DNA of 64,000 nt. Origin: Telmatactis stephensoni (taxonomy: Eukaryota; Cnidaria; Anthozoa; Actiniaria; Isophelliidae). Both the position numbers and the translations under genes were made by a program. Positions 23,241 through 33,602 of this stretch are shown here, piece after piece. The notes beneath the pieces were generated by a model. The model made no database searches and was not told the DNA's origin. It saw only the letters and a program-made list of their open reading frames with translations. Position 1 is the first letter of the stretch. Each line of letters opens with the position of its first letter. The stretch is taken from positions 496,001 to 560,000 of the forward strand of contig JALIZF010001761.1 in NCBI GenBank assembly GCA_029948255.1, read 5' to 3'.

Positions 23241-23404
23241 CTCCTCCTCCTCCTCCTTCTTCTTCTCTTCATCATCTTCTTCTTCTTCTTCTTCTTCTTC
23301 TTCTTCTTCTTCTTCTTCTTCTTCTTCTTCTTCTTCTTCTTCTTCTTCTTCTTCTTCTTCTTCTTCTTCTTCTTCTTCTTCTTCTTCTTTTTCCTCTTCT
23401 TCTT
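23240..23404. repeat. (CTT)n trinucleotide microsatellite
   Basis: A (CCT)n start passes into about 45 copies of CTT, all pyrimidine on the + strand apart from a short CATCATC interruption. The poly-Phe frame across it is an artefact. Confidence 0.97.
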
Positions 23405-23409
23405 AGTTG

Positions 23410-25440
23410 ATGCAAATCTTTATCCTCTGACATCAAAGCGCGAGGCGTCAAAATTAAAAAGCAACGAGACTTTTTATGAAGGGCTGAGTGATTTTGGTTA
23501 TTAAGTATTTTCAGCTGAGGGACCCATATGATGCAAGATGTGTTCCCTGCTATGGAAATTATATATGTTCACGTTGATGAATGGTGACTTCCGTAGATCC
23601 GAAAAAGTATTAGGATGTATCCAAAAATTTTCTCCAGTATCCTCTCCACTCCATCTTGATTTTGGACTAAAGTGAAATCTTAAACAAACAAAGAAGTTTT
23701 CGTACTGAGACATGAGTTGATTAATAAAACAATATAAGCAGATCTAGAACTCTTCATCCTTTCATATTTGCATTGCATATTCTGCTCCCAGCTTGGTGCG
23801 GTAGAGGTTCTACTCCACAAAGAATCTCTCTTTTCAATTTTAATCTTTGTTACATAAACATGATGCAATTTCAAATAAATAAATAAATTAATTAAATAAA
23901 TAAAGAGAAAGAAAAGGAATGTCAAAAGCTTGCCGTCTTGTGTTGGAGATTTTTTTCCTAATGAGGCAGCATTGATGTGAATGACTCGGTTTGCCAACTG
24001 GTCTTTCAGCTCCATTAACTTCATTTGACCGAAGTTGAATTTCATTAAAAACTTCGTGTGCTATTTTGGCTTGCCCATTGTAATCATTCAGTTTTATGAC
24101 ATAAACATCATCCACAAATCAATGAATTGAACTGAATTTCGAGCATAAGGCTTCGCGTCCATCAGTCTCTTTCTTATTGAGTGGCAATCAATTTTAAAAG
24201 GACTTATGCGTTTTAACATTCCCTATTGGGCTTGTCCCCGGGTTATTTTTTGAAGATTTAATTTGTTTAATCATTTCATTTATAACTTTCCAGTGTAGTT
24301 CCGTGGAAAAAAACAACTAATAATGAAGAAGAGAGTTAGCTAATTAATGTCCCGGATGTTGTCTAGCTCGCATCATATAGCTTAACCTACACATGCATAG
24401 ATTAAACCAAATACAATTTTTGTTACATTTTCGGCTACGCAGATAAATACATTTCAGTGTGTACGAGAGGCCGATGTAGCAAAAAAGATGTATTTTCAAT
24501 TTTACCACATCTAGCAATTTTCTCGCAACCTGATTGGCTGAAAACCATGTTCGATTAGAGGAAAGATCCCTTGAAATGACGACATCCGTCAAGCAAAGTA
24601 CAAAAATGAGGCCTAAAAAGAGTAGAAAGAAATATATTTTTCGTTTCTGACCATTAATCGATTGTTATCAAACACAAAACAGCCTTCGACGCACATTTTA
24701 AAGAAGAAGAGAAAATAAAGAAACGCTGATAAGAAACGTTGACAAAAACAGAATCATCTTTGACATTCATTTCGCAGGAGAACTGTAGTCAGCGAATTTT
24801 TTAGGGTATGTTTTCGGTAAACAACTTTAAAATGCTACTTGTACTGACTACAAAATTAATTCTAACGAACATAAGTAATATAGATTCATTTGTACACAAA
24901 TGAAACGTGATGGTATTTAGATAACACATATAGTTCAAACAAACGTTTAATAGCTAGACTACCATAAACTTTCTAGGATGTGTGACTCATTCGTCTCTTG
25001 TCATACATTTGCCATCGGCGCATGCAATGAAGTCTTTTCGAGTTATCACCTGGACTTGGAACAGCATAGGAAACGGGAAAACAATTCCAATAACTTTTTT
25101 CGAAGACAAACGGTAGCTTTCATTTAAACAATTGCGAAAGGAGTACTGAACACTTACCAAAGACGACCACGCGAAATTCATGCACACACGGCTGCCTTTT
25201 GCGATGAAAAACCGCAGAGAAACTGCTTTAAAAATCGTTTTTCAGTGTCCGGAAATTCCAAAAACAAGTGTTCTCTAAAAAAATAACAATAAAAAATAAA
25301 GAAATAATAATACTTAAAAAACATCTTGTAAACGAAAGCTTAAATTGCTTCCACTTTTGAGAGTGCGCGACTGGTTTTTGCCCTGTGGGCCGACTGTCTG
25401 ATTCAAACAGCTCAAGCAAAGTTCTTGACGGCACATGACA
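23410..25440. other. No gene recognised
   Basis: Non-coding by inspection, with a short (AAAT/TAAA) tract near 23875-23905. Minus-strand frames at 23680-24115 have no recognisable domain. Confidence 0.45.
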
Positions 25441-25590
25441 TTTACTGCAAAAATTACTTATTTATGTCCAAACATTACTTGCTAGTATTTCACCCAAAAC
25501 GGGGTGAAATGTGTCCATTAGTTTGAGACCGTTTTGGGCGAAATACTAGCAAGTAATGTTTGGACATAAATAAGTAATTTTTGCAGTAAA
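25441..25590. repeat. Near-perfect foldback, 60-bp arms
   Basis: The arm at 25441-25500 (starts TTTACTGCAAAAATTACTTA) is the reverse complement of 25531-25590 with a single mismatch (59 of 60). The loop is 30 bases. The transcript would form a long stable hairpin. The near identity indicates recent origin or gene conversion. No target duplication is evident. Confidence 0.9.
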
Positions 25591-25599
25591 TATAGTTAC

Positions 25600-27040
25600 A
25601 TTCGGAACTCAGAGCTTTGAATGACAAGGAAACAGTAAAAATCAAGTTACGCGTTGGTCACAAATGACAGTAACAGTCTTGAAAAAAGACGAAGTTCAAA
25701 TGCGGAGAAATGCAGCTGTTATCGTTTGCTATAACTAAAAAATCTGTAAAATATATAAAATATAATTATCAATGGATAAATAGATAGGTGTAAAAAATCA
25801 AAATTAATTAATGAATAAAATGTAAATAAAGAATAAAATATAAGTTAAGTTGCTACAAATTGTAGAATTATTGAAATTGTCATGTCATTTATATGAATGT
25901 TACAATGAAATATGAAAGGCGTGTCAATACATGAAAGCAGCATTCTGTTTGAACGCGATCATCCAGAAAAAAGGATTTTAAGACAACTATTATTTCAAGA
26001 AAATAAAAGCCTTTCTAAGAACTGAAACAATGGGCCAAAATGGAAAGAAGAAAGAAGGAGAAGGGAAAAAAAAAAACAAAAAAAACTAGTAAAAAGGATG
26101 TATTAGTTCCCTTAAGAAAGACAAGTCAAGTCCTACTTAATTATTCGATTTCTTCGTAGTCGCACTTACTGCCAAAATAGAGATTTTAGCTGAGTCGATC
26201 AAAATAAAAGCACAGGCCATTGAATGTTTGAAAACTCTTTAGAATGTTTGTTTTCTTGTTTGTTTTTGAACTGCATGCTTTAAATTTGTTTGCATGTGCT
26301 TGAAGCCATAAATGCATGAAACCCTCTTTGTGTGTCTTCTTTGCACATGGATCGTACTATAAGATGTTAGCAAGAGACTTATAATCTGACTATCATAGGG
26401 TGCCGGCTAATACGGCCACCTGTAGCAAAACCTCGTTTCAGTACAAAATAGCACCCGAGATAAACAATTGATGGAAAACAGCTCCACCTGGCTGAACACC
26501 CAAGGGGTTCTTGGAAAGGCTGAAAGCTTCTAGGAAAGCCCCTCTTGAGATTAAGCCGGAACTGCAAACTTAGTTTAATGAGGCCCTTGTCAATGATATC
26601 ACCAGAGGATCTTCTCTTTGGGGTTCTACCCTTCATAATACCGGCACTTGTTTTGTCACCTGTATTTCAACTCTTTTCAATTTTCAAAAGTCAGCAGTCC
26701 TATAAGACAGTTAGCTTTGAAAGTCGGTACCGTTTTTAACAAAGCTGAATAAACCGCGTTTTATATTTGCATATATATTTGTATTTATTGATTTGTTTTG
26801 ATGTTTTGATTAGATATCGTTCCATTCAGCTAGCTGTACGGGGTTCTTTGTTTGTGTTGTCCATTAGAGTATAACCTGACACCACGACGTCGTTATGATA
26901 TCATTTAGATTAAGCACGCCGTTTACATTAATTAGGATGACGCAACCCAAGCAATATAGCCTCTCCAATGAATATTCACAAAAATGTTAGTTCGTTCTTG
27001 TCTCGGGCTATACCCTGCCAACATGAACAACTTTTTATTT
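25600..27040. other. No gene recognised
   Basis: AT-rich non-coding sequence. A minus-strand 85-codon frame at 26379-26636 is unrecognised and lacks supporting signals. Confidence 0.45.
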
Positions 27041-27043
27041 AAG

Positions 27044-27205
27044 CCTGCTCAAGACTAGCGACGCAAGTATTAGCGCAAACAACACACAGACTCAGTAATG
27101 TTTTTCTGATTAACGGTGTTTTTCTTTTTTCATACCTATCAGGTACCGAGTCTGCGTATGTTGCTTGCACTTTTGCTTGTGTCGCTAGTGTGAAGAACTT
27201 CTAAG
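27044..27205. mobile_element. MITE-like inverted repeat, family A copy
   Basis: The left end (GCCTGCTCAAGACTAGCGAC, then GCAAGTATTAGCGCAAACAA) pairs with the right end (TTGCTTGCACTTTTGCTTGT, then GTCGCTAGTGTGAAGAAC). Both sides also carry CAGACTC / GAGTCTG. TAA occurs just outside each end. Best-preserved copy of the family also seen at 373 and 1740. Confidence 0.55.
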
Positions 27206-27495
27206 CATGCATGTCTGCTGACTGAAATATCTTAATATGACTATAAAAAGCGTCTTTCAGGAATCTAGCAAAAAGGTATCGCATAAAGCTCGGGAAGAAA
27301 GGGTTGCAGTCTTCTTTAGCAGATGGCTAAACTGTAACTTGGCTTGCCACGATCGCGTGATAATCAAATATCCGTTAATCAATATTTTGGTTATTGCACT
27401 GTTCTCATAACAATGGCACAGCAATAAATTTAGCACCCCGCATTAGTACATTGTGATAAGTATTACCTATTGATAGCCGTTATTGACGACAATAA

Positions 27496-27576
27496 AAATA
27501 CTAAATTGCTTGCTTCGTCCACGTTACATTTTTAATTTCAAAATGTAACGTGGACGAAGCAAGTAGTTTAGTATTT
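27496..27576. repeat. Hairpin with a stem of about 37 bp
   Basis: AAATACTAAATTGCTTGCTT then CGTCCACGTTACATTTT pairs with AAAATGTAACGTGGACGAAG then CAAGTAGTTTAGTATTT with about 2 mismatches. The loop is only a few bases. Confidence 0.85.
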
Positions 27577-27579
27577 AAC

Positions 27580-29055
27580 ATGACACCCACGTACAAAGAA
27601 TTAAACGCTAGAAAATAAAAATGTTGAAGAACGTTGCTTTCGTATAGTAAAAGTACTTACAAATCAACCAAACAATCCAAACCATAAATCCAACTTAAAG
27701 TTTTCTAATGTCTTATGTCCTTAACGAATATGAATACAGATCTACATAATTCAGTGAGTATTTAGTCAATTTTGAATGCTTATAACAATAATAACGTACG
27801 ATTTATAGAAAGCAATGTACAAACAAATTCAATAATTCTTACAAAAGTCTTTTTTTTCATTTATTTACAATTATACATTACACAAAATTACATGTCACAT
27901 GCTTTTCTTGTCGGTTTTTATATGATGTGTCATTGATTGTTTTGAAACCTATAACTTATGTCAACAGTCCACCTTATTACAATGTGGGCTACCTGACGTA
28001 ACTCAAAAGTAGCACTTTTGGACCTGCCTCATTTGTGACCTAGGAGCTCATGACGTGGGTCATATTAGTTACTTCAGCTTCATTTACCACTGGTAAGTGA
28101 ACAACAAGTGTTTAACAAGAGTTTTGGAAATTTGGAAAACCAGAGTCGTTATGAATGAGAGTAAAGGACATGCGAAAACAAAAACAAAAACATTAAATAA
28201 AAACAAACAAACAAAAAAAGATAAGAATAGAGCTCATAACAAGCAATAAGTTTTTGCTTTATTTATACTGGTTCATTTAATCAATGAAACGACTTTTCTT
28301 TGTACATGACTTTGTCTTTCTTTCTATTTTTCGTTTTCTTAATTTACCTTTGACTAGACAAAATACATATTTCGTTAAGAACAAAAAGACTATACAGGAC
28401 ATATGTTTCAAAATAGCTAGCTAGTAGGAAAATCAATGAATAAATAGTTTGATAGGCGAGTCAAATAGTGCTGGAGAACACATCAGCTCTAGAAATACAA
28501 ACTGAACAGCTTGAAAAAAAGCATTGACTAGAAGCACTCACAGACATGTCAAATACACACGAAAAATAAAATACTCATTAAATTCCTAGCGCAAGCTATT
28601 TCAGGAGTAAAACCATCGAAGTACCGAAGCAAGTTTAGCCGTGACTTACGCAATAGAATAGTCTATCGCTTTGCAGTCGATACTGACAAGTATTAAAAAA
28701 CCTTCGGCTGAATGCTGGACTTTGAACATTGCTGTCAAGCGACAAAAATCTCTTCAAGTACAACATCAAAGTCATCCAAGCTTTTAGTGTTCGTACTCTA
28801 TCATCACAAGGGTCAAAGTAGATCCAGGAGTAAGCAAACGTTTGAAAGCGAGCGCCGTGAAGGCCTCGAGTCCGCTAGCCGAAAACAGCAACAAAAAGGC
28901 GTATTGAGTTTATTGGCTTAGTATTTTGTGAAGCAATTTCTTTTATATTTATAGCGACATTTTGCTACAGAGCACAGAGAGGAGCATTTAAATTTTGCAT
29001 AGGTTTTGTAACCACACATTGACAATAAATACACAAAATTCACCATATCAGACAA
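27580..29055. other. No gene recognised
   Basis: AT-rich non-coding sequence. Confidence 0.45.
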
Positions 29056-29061
29056 TGCATT

Positions 29062-29133
29062 TTCTGGATGGTCCAGTGGATAGAGCCATGGCTTTTGAAG
29101 CGAGAGGTCCGGGTTCAATTCCCGGCCCGGCAT
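29062..29133 (+). tRNA. tRNA-Gln(TTG)-like pseudogene or tRNA-derived SINE head
   Basis: An A box (TGGTCCAGTGG, 29069-29079) and B box (GGTTCAATTCC, 29112-29122) are present at tRNA spacing. The T arm is perfect: stem CCGGG/CCCGG around loop TTCAATT. The anticodon loop TTTTGAA reads TTG at the anticodon position. Other stems are imperfect: acceptor 5 of 7 pairs, D stem 3 of 4 counting a wobble, anticodon stem 3 of 5. No 3' CCA is encoded, as expected for a eukaryotic tRNA. A T run follows at about 29140, usable as a Pol III terminator. The mismatches favour a tRNA pseudogene or the head of a SINE over a working tRNA gene. Confidence 0.5.
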
Positions 29134-29139
29134 GAGGTA

Positions 29140-31190
29140 ATTTTTTTTTTCACTTTTTTTCCTTTTTCACACATTTTTTTTTCCTTTTATAGCTAATGAC
29201 TCTTTCTTCTTTAAAGAAATTATTGATTTATTGATTTAGATTTTTGTCTTCAAATGAAAACTCGTGATTTTACTAAAATGTATTGTTTGGGCTTCCTGTA
29301 GTAATTTTGGTAAATCCACGAGTTACTTCGCCATTGGCGGTTTGATTCTTTGCTGACATCTGATATTATGTATGAGACTCAAGTTACTAATTACGAAGTT
29401 TTCCGTATAAAAAGATCAAAATTGCTTTGTTTCGATGGCTTTCAATAGTTCAAGTTTTGTCATCGACAACGTTTCTCAATACCACGATTTTAGAGGTCAC
29501 TGAATGATCAGTTTTACTTATCGACAACAAATAATTACCATGCAACAACTATTTTTTCTTGACTGTGAATGCTCTAAGATGCTTTCTTTTCGTCAAAAAA
29601 ATTAAAAGCTATAAAGTTAAAAGAAAATTGCCTAAAATGCTAGGAATAAGTGTAACAGAGACAATTATGATACATCAGTGCACGATTCTCCACTTAAGAT
29701 GCCTTCAAGTGGACTAGTCTGCCCATTTTTGTTGTTGTTTACTAGAATAAAGCTCATTCCACAATAAGATAGTTGCCTTGTCACCATAAAACTGCTCTTT
29801 GTCAACTTTAAACTAAAGCTGAATAGTTTACATGAGCAAGGGTACTTAGGAAACAGTAAGTAAGCTATATTCAAAACAATGGGCTTAAAAGCTCCCAAGG
29901 CGAAAAGTCCCCTGCACAAATTTCTCAACAAAGGCAGATTAAACAATGACGTTTCCGTTGATTGTACTTGCACGCACTCTGAATAATATAAAGACGTTTA
30001 TTGGGGACTGAATCCTTAGAGGATGTCACTCCATCAGAGCGTCACTTCAACTTGACCCAAGGTACACTCTCGTTTGTTGAAAAGGTATGATTGCGTTAGA
30101 TAAACTGTAGTTGAATTGGCAGCATGTTTACAGGCATAGTAATTGAGTTTAAAACGATTTCATTTATTGGCAGTATATGCTAGAGTTTTGCATGGGATCC
30201 TTGAATGAACGTGTTTAATCATATCTTTGTGGAAGAACAGACGGGCTGAAAATTCAAAATCTCCTGTGGGAAACGTGCAATCACCAAAACTCAATAAGAT
30301 GAAACTTTAAGGAGGAACATTTTAGTATAAAGAAGTTACATTACGCTTACATTTAAGGACTTACTTGGCCTTTAATTGATTCTTTTCCGGGGTAAGACTG
30401 CTTTAGGGATTTATTATTAAGCACGGTGAATTGAAACCGCGGATAGATTGACTTTCAGCTTACTGACTGAGATTATCAGACCAACAGGAAAGGATTGCGG
30501 AATGATGTATACGTATTCCACGAGGGTAATTGCTAGCTAGCTAGCTAGCGAGCTTAGTTACTTGCCTCATGTTTTATGTTGAAACCATTTAAAGTTGTCG
30601 ACTATTAAACGTATTTTTATGGCCACCTCTAAAGGTTTGTTATCAGTTCATATTATACATAAATGATTCTATAAGTGATATGGAAGCTGCGTCCCCCACA
30701 AAAAATCCTGATCTCATAAAACTATATTATTGATACTGCTTTTGTAAGTATTTGCCTTTTTTTGTCGTGCTACGGCTCCGAAAGGAATTACGTACTTTGG
30801 TTTTGTAAGCTCGCATTCCAATTGAATTTCTTTCATAAAAAGAATTCCACAGTAAGATTATCATTATTAGTTGTTTGCTAACTATAGGTAATCTCTGGGT
30901 ATCGGTGGCTCCCTGCAGAAACCAACTGTGAATCATGTTGTCAAATACAAACTCTAGTCAGAGTTCCATTCAGGGCTCTATTCAAACTAGCCATGCTAAA
31001 TTAGATGCCCCTATCTAAATATTGATCAAAACAAAATAAAATATAAAAAGAGACACCAAGAAACTCCAAGTAGCTGCAAATATAATCGATATTTTACTGA
31101 TTAAAAATGCAAAGGGGGTTTCTATGCAATACATGAAAAGCATGCACGACTAATAAGGCCACGTGGTTTAGACTATGCAGTTCACGTAAT
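29140..31190. other. No gene recognised
   Basis: AT-rich. The stretch near 29455-29530 (ATCGACAACGTTTCTCAATA) has a related partner at 63857-63925 (ATCGATAACGTTTCTCACAC), suggesting an unnamed dispersed repeat. Confidence 0.4.
30532..30549. repeat. (GCTA)n tract
   Basis: Four to five copies of GCTA. Confidence 0.8.
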
Positions 31191-31195
31191 ATGTT

Positions 31196-31293
31196 TTAAA
31201 CTCGCGCTTCGAGTTGGATCAGAGGTTCCAAACACCGAGAAACTTGTTTCGAGGTGTTTGGGACCTCTGATCCAACACGAAGCGCGAGTTTAA
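31196..31293. repeat. Hairpin with a stem of about 40 bp
   Basis: TTAAACTCGCGCTTCGAGTT then GGATCAGAGGTTCCAAACACC pairs with GGTGTTTGGGACCTCTGATC then CAACACGAAGCGCGAGTTTA, with two to three mismatches and a loop under 20 bases. The size and small mismatches resemble a miRNA precursor, but a short MITE is as likely. Confidence 0.85.
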
Positions 31294-31299
31294 GAAATG

Positions 31300-32712
31300 G
31301 TTTAGCAATCGTTCATTATGAATCATGATCAATAATTGACGTTTAATATAAAGAATAAGCGGCCTTTAGAAAATTCCATCAGGAGCAACGAACTGGAAAG
31401 ATTGTGGTCCGGATTCGATTCTCGATATCTCCATAAAAATGCAAAAACTCTTTCAGAAGTTTTTAACCCCGGGCCCCCCAGGTTTTTAACACCGCTTAAG
31501 ATTAAACTTTGTCTAGATTTTTAAGAGTAAATATTACTAAGTGCCACTAAAAGTCCTAATATTAGTATTTAATTTCAAGATAAACAGAGAAAAATCTCAA
31601 ATAAACAGAGATATAGGTATGTAAATTAGTTCCTAACCCTTGGGATGGCATATCCGGCTAATCGGCCATGGGTTTAGAACTGATTTGTATCGGTGTTAGA
31701 TCGGTTATCCCGTGTCCCTAAAACAAGTACCTAATTGGTAGATCAAGTCATGAATTATTAATGAGTTTGAGAAGGTTTGGTCTTAATTCAACAGTCAATT
31801 ACCTCTGGTTGGCGACCTGCCTATTGTATGTACTAAGTTTACTGTTCATTCAACGTTCACGTTAATTTTTAAATAGTCAATGCTCCTATCCATAGATTAG
31901 TCGTTTGGTATTTCGCATGGTAATGACTAGCTAGTTACTGCTTAGCCGTAAAACGTGTCACCACTGTGGTCATTTCCATATTGGCTATCTTTAACACCAC
32001 ACTGTCTAGATCATGTGCACCGTGAATTAATTCCTTACAAAAGGTTGCTGTACACTTCGACACTACTTTCAAGATTTAGCAGCAGATTTAGATAAATAGC
32101 TTCAGTCGTATTGGAGAGATGAAGTCAATCTATCCCAGCACCATACATGTTTAAACCATTTAGTTGAGCTTACTATTAAGACTCACGCATTGTTGAGATA
32201 AAAGTATCATGCTGCTCTTCTTCAAATCTTCTATCTAAAACTACTCACTTAAGTGTTTGTTTTCCTGTATTTATCTGATCCAATCGATAACCATCCAGAC
32301 CGATTTAGTTTTATACAAAGTTTACCAATTCACTTTTCTAGCTTGAGAATAAGAATCCTTTGTTCGAAGCAAACATTCCTTCATGTCGTCTTAATTCTAG
32401 GATTTCAAACAAAGAAGCGACCTATACCTGAGACGGAAATGAAATGATAAATCAAAATTAAAGCTAAGCTAAATCGATCTATTAAGTCATCTATGTATAC
32501 ACATTCGTATCCTTTTATTTCACCTGTTAACTCAATAGAACAACTGCTAGCCGCATGTTCATTAGCAATAATAGTGTTCTTTTTTTAATAAACAAGATGC
32601 ATTTTATAAAGTAATTTCGACTCTACGCCTAGGGTAATGAGATGCTCTTGTACTTAACTATTTTCGTTGCTTTTTCCCTATTCATAGTTAACAATTTTAC
32701 ACATACGATAAC
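31300..32712. other. No gene recognised
   Basis: AT-rich non-coding sequence. Confidence 0.45.
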
Positions 32713-32907
32713 GATTTATGAAATAACTAAGATACTACGTGCACTCTAATTGGCTGAGAGCTGTGTTTGCATGAGAGTATGTAAACACGGTTGTGACGTC
32801 ACCATCTTTGTGTTTGCGACACAGTTTGGATTGAAAACTGATGTTGACCATTTATGTTGTAAAAACTTAAAAATACAGCATTCATGTATTTTATAAGCAA
32901 ACAAATT

Positions 32908-32997
32908 CTGATTCTGATGATGACCACCAGGTCGAAAACGTTTATGAAATTTATGAAAAACTTTTAGCCTTTTATTTTTGTAAATAGAAAACAAATT
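32908..32997 (+). mobile_element. 90-bp insertion with a hammerhead-ribozyme-like core, flanked by AACAAATT
   Basis: Present in the left palindrome arm and absent at the equivalent place in the right arm. AACAAATT occurs at 32900-32907 and again at 32990-32997, like an 8-bp target duplication. The inserted sequence contains CTGATGA (32914-32920), a potential stem II GACC/GGTC around ACCA, and GAAA (32934-32937), which are the conserved parts of a hammerhead ribozyme in the right order. Stem III and the cleavage-site side of stem I are not convincing. Such motifs are known in Penelope-like elements and animal retrozymes. Confidence 0.45.
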
Positions 32998-33415
32998 GAT
33001 AAAGCAAAGCAAACTAGAATCTCTTCAGTGATTTCTGTTTGCTTTCTAGCTTTAGAAAAAGGGACAGCAGTCACTAAAACTGAATCAATTTCAAAACTTT
33101 TTTATTCATGTTTGAATGAAATACTTTAGAAGCAAAATAGAATTAAATGACCAAAATTAAAAACATGGACGTTTCCATTAACAGACTAAAAAGTTCAATG
33201 ATTGACAAACAAACATCACAGGGTTCTAACAGATCGAGCCACTAACTGGGCTACCTCAAGATGAAACTAGCGAGCGCTGAAAAGCATCGAAATAGGTGGC
33301 ATTAAAACGTTTTCAAAACTAAAAGCTACTTTATTTGATTTAGTTTAAGATTATCACATTTACAGTCAATACAAGCTTAAGAAAATTACAGTAAATGAGG
33401 AGAAACAGTTGTTTA

Positions 33416-33420
33416 CAGTT
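33416..33420. repeat. Target-site duplication CAGTT, left copy
   Basis: Identical to 37858-37862 on the far side of the LTR element. The empty site in the other palindrome arm has one copy (reverse complement, 39382-39386). Confidence 0.9.
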
Positions 33421-33553
33421 TGTAGTGTACTTATGTAAGGTCAGCGGTTGACCATGTGAGTAGTGGAGCAATAAAGATGGCGGACGTCCCGAAGGACTTG
33501 TTGTGAGTTTAATCTGTTTCAATCTCGTGGATACACCGGCCATCGGTACTACA
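33421..33553 (+). repeat. 5' LTR, 133 bp
   Basis: Begins TGTAGT and ends ACTACA. Identical to 37725-37857. Contains AATAAA at 33470-33475. Very short for an LTR. Confidence 0.95.
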
Positions 33554-33555
33554 TC

Positions 33556-33572
33556 TGGCGACGAGGAGTAAA
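33556..33572 (+). promoter_or_regulatory. Probable tRNA primer-binding site
   Basis: TGGCGACGAGGAGT starts two bases after the 5' LTR. It begins with the TGG expected for pairing with a tRNA CCA end. The priming tRNA was not identified. Confidence 0.5.
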
Positions 33573-33602
33573 ATTAAGTTGTTAAGAAGGCGTTGACGAA
33601 CG

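Noticed and set aside
23220..23504. Poly-Phe frame with a Leu-rich start
   Set aside because: Product of the (CTT)n microsatellite.
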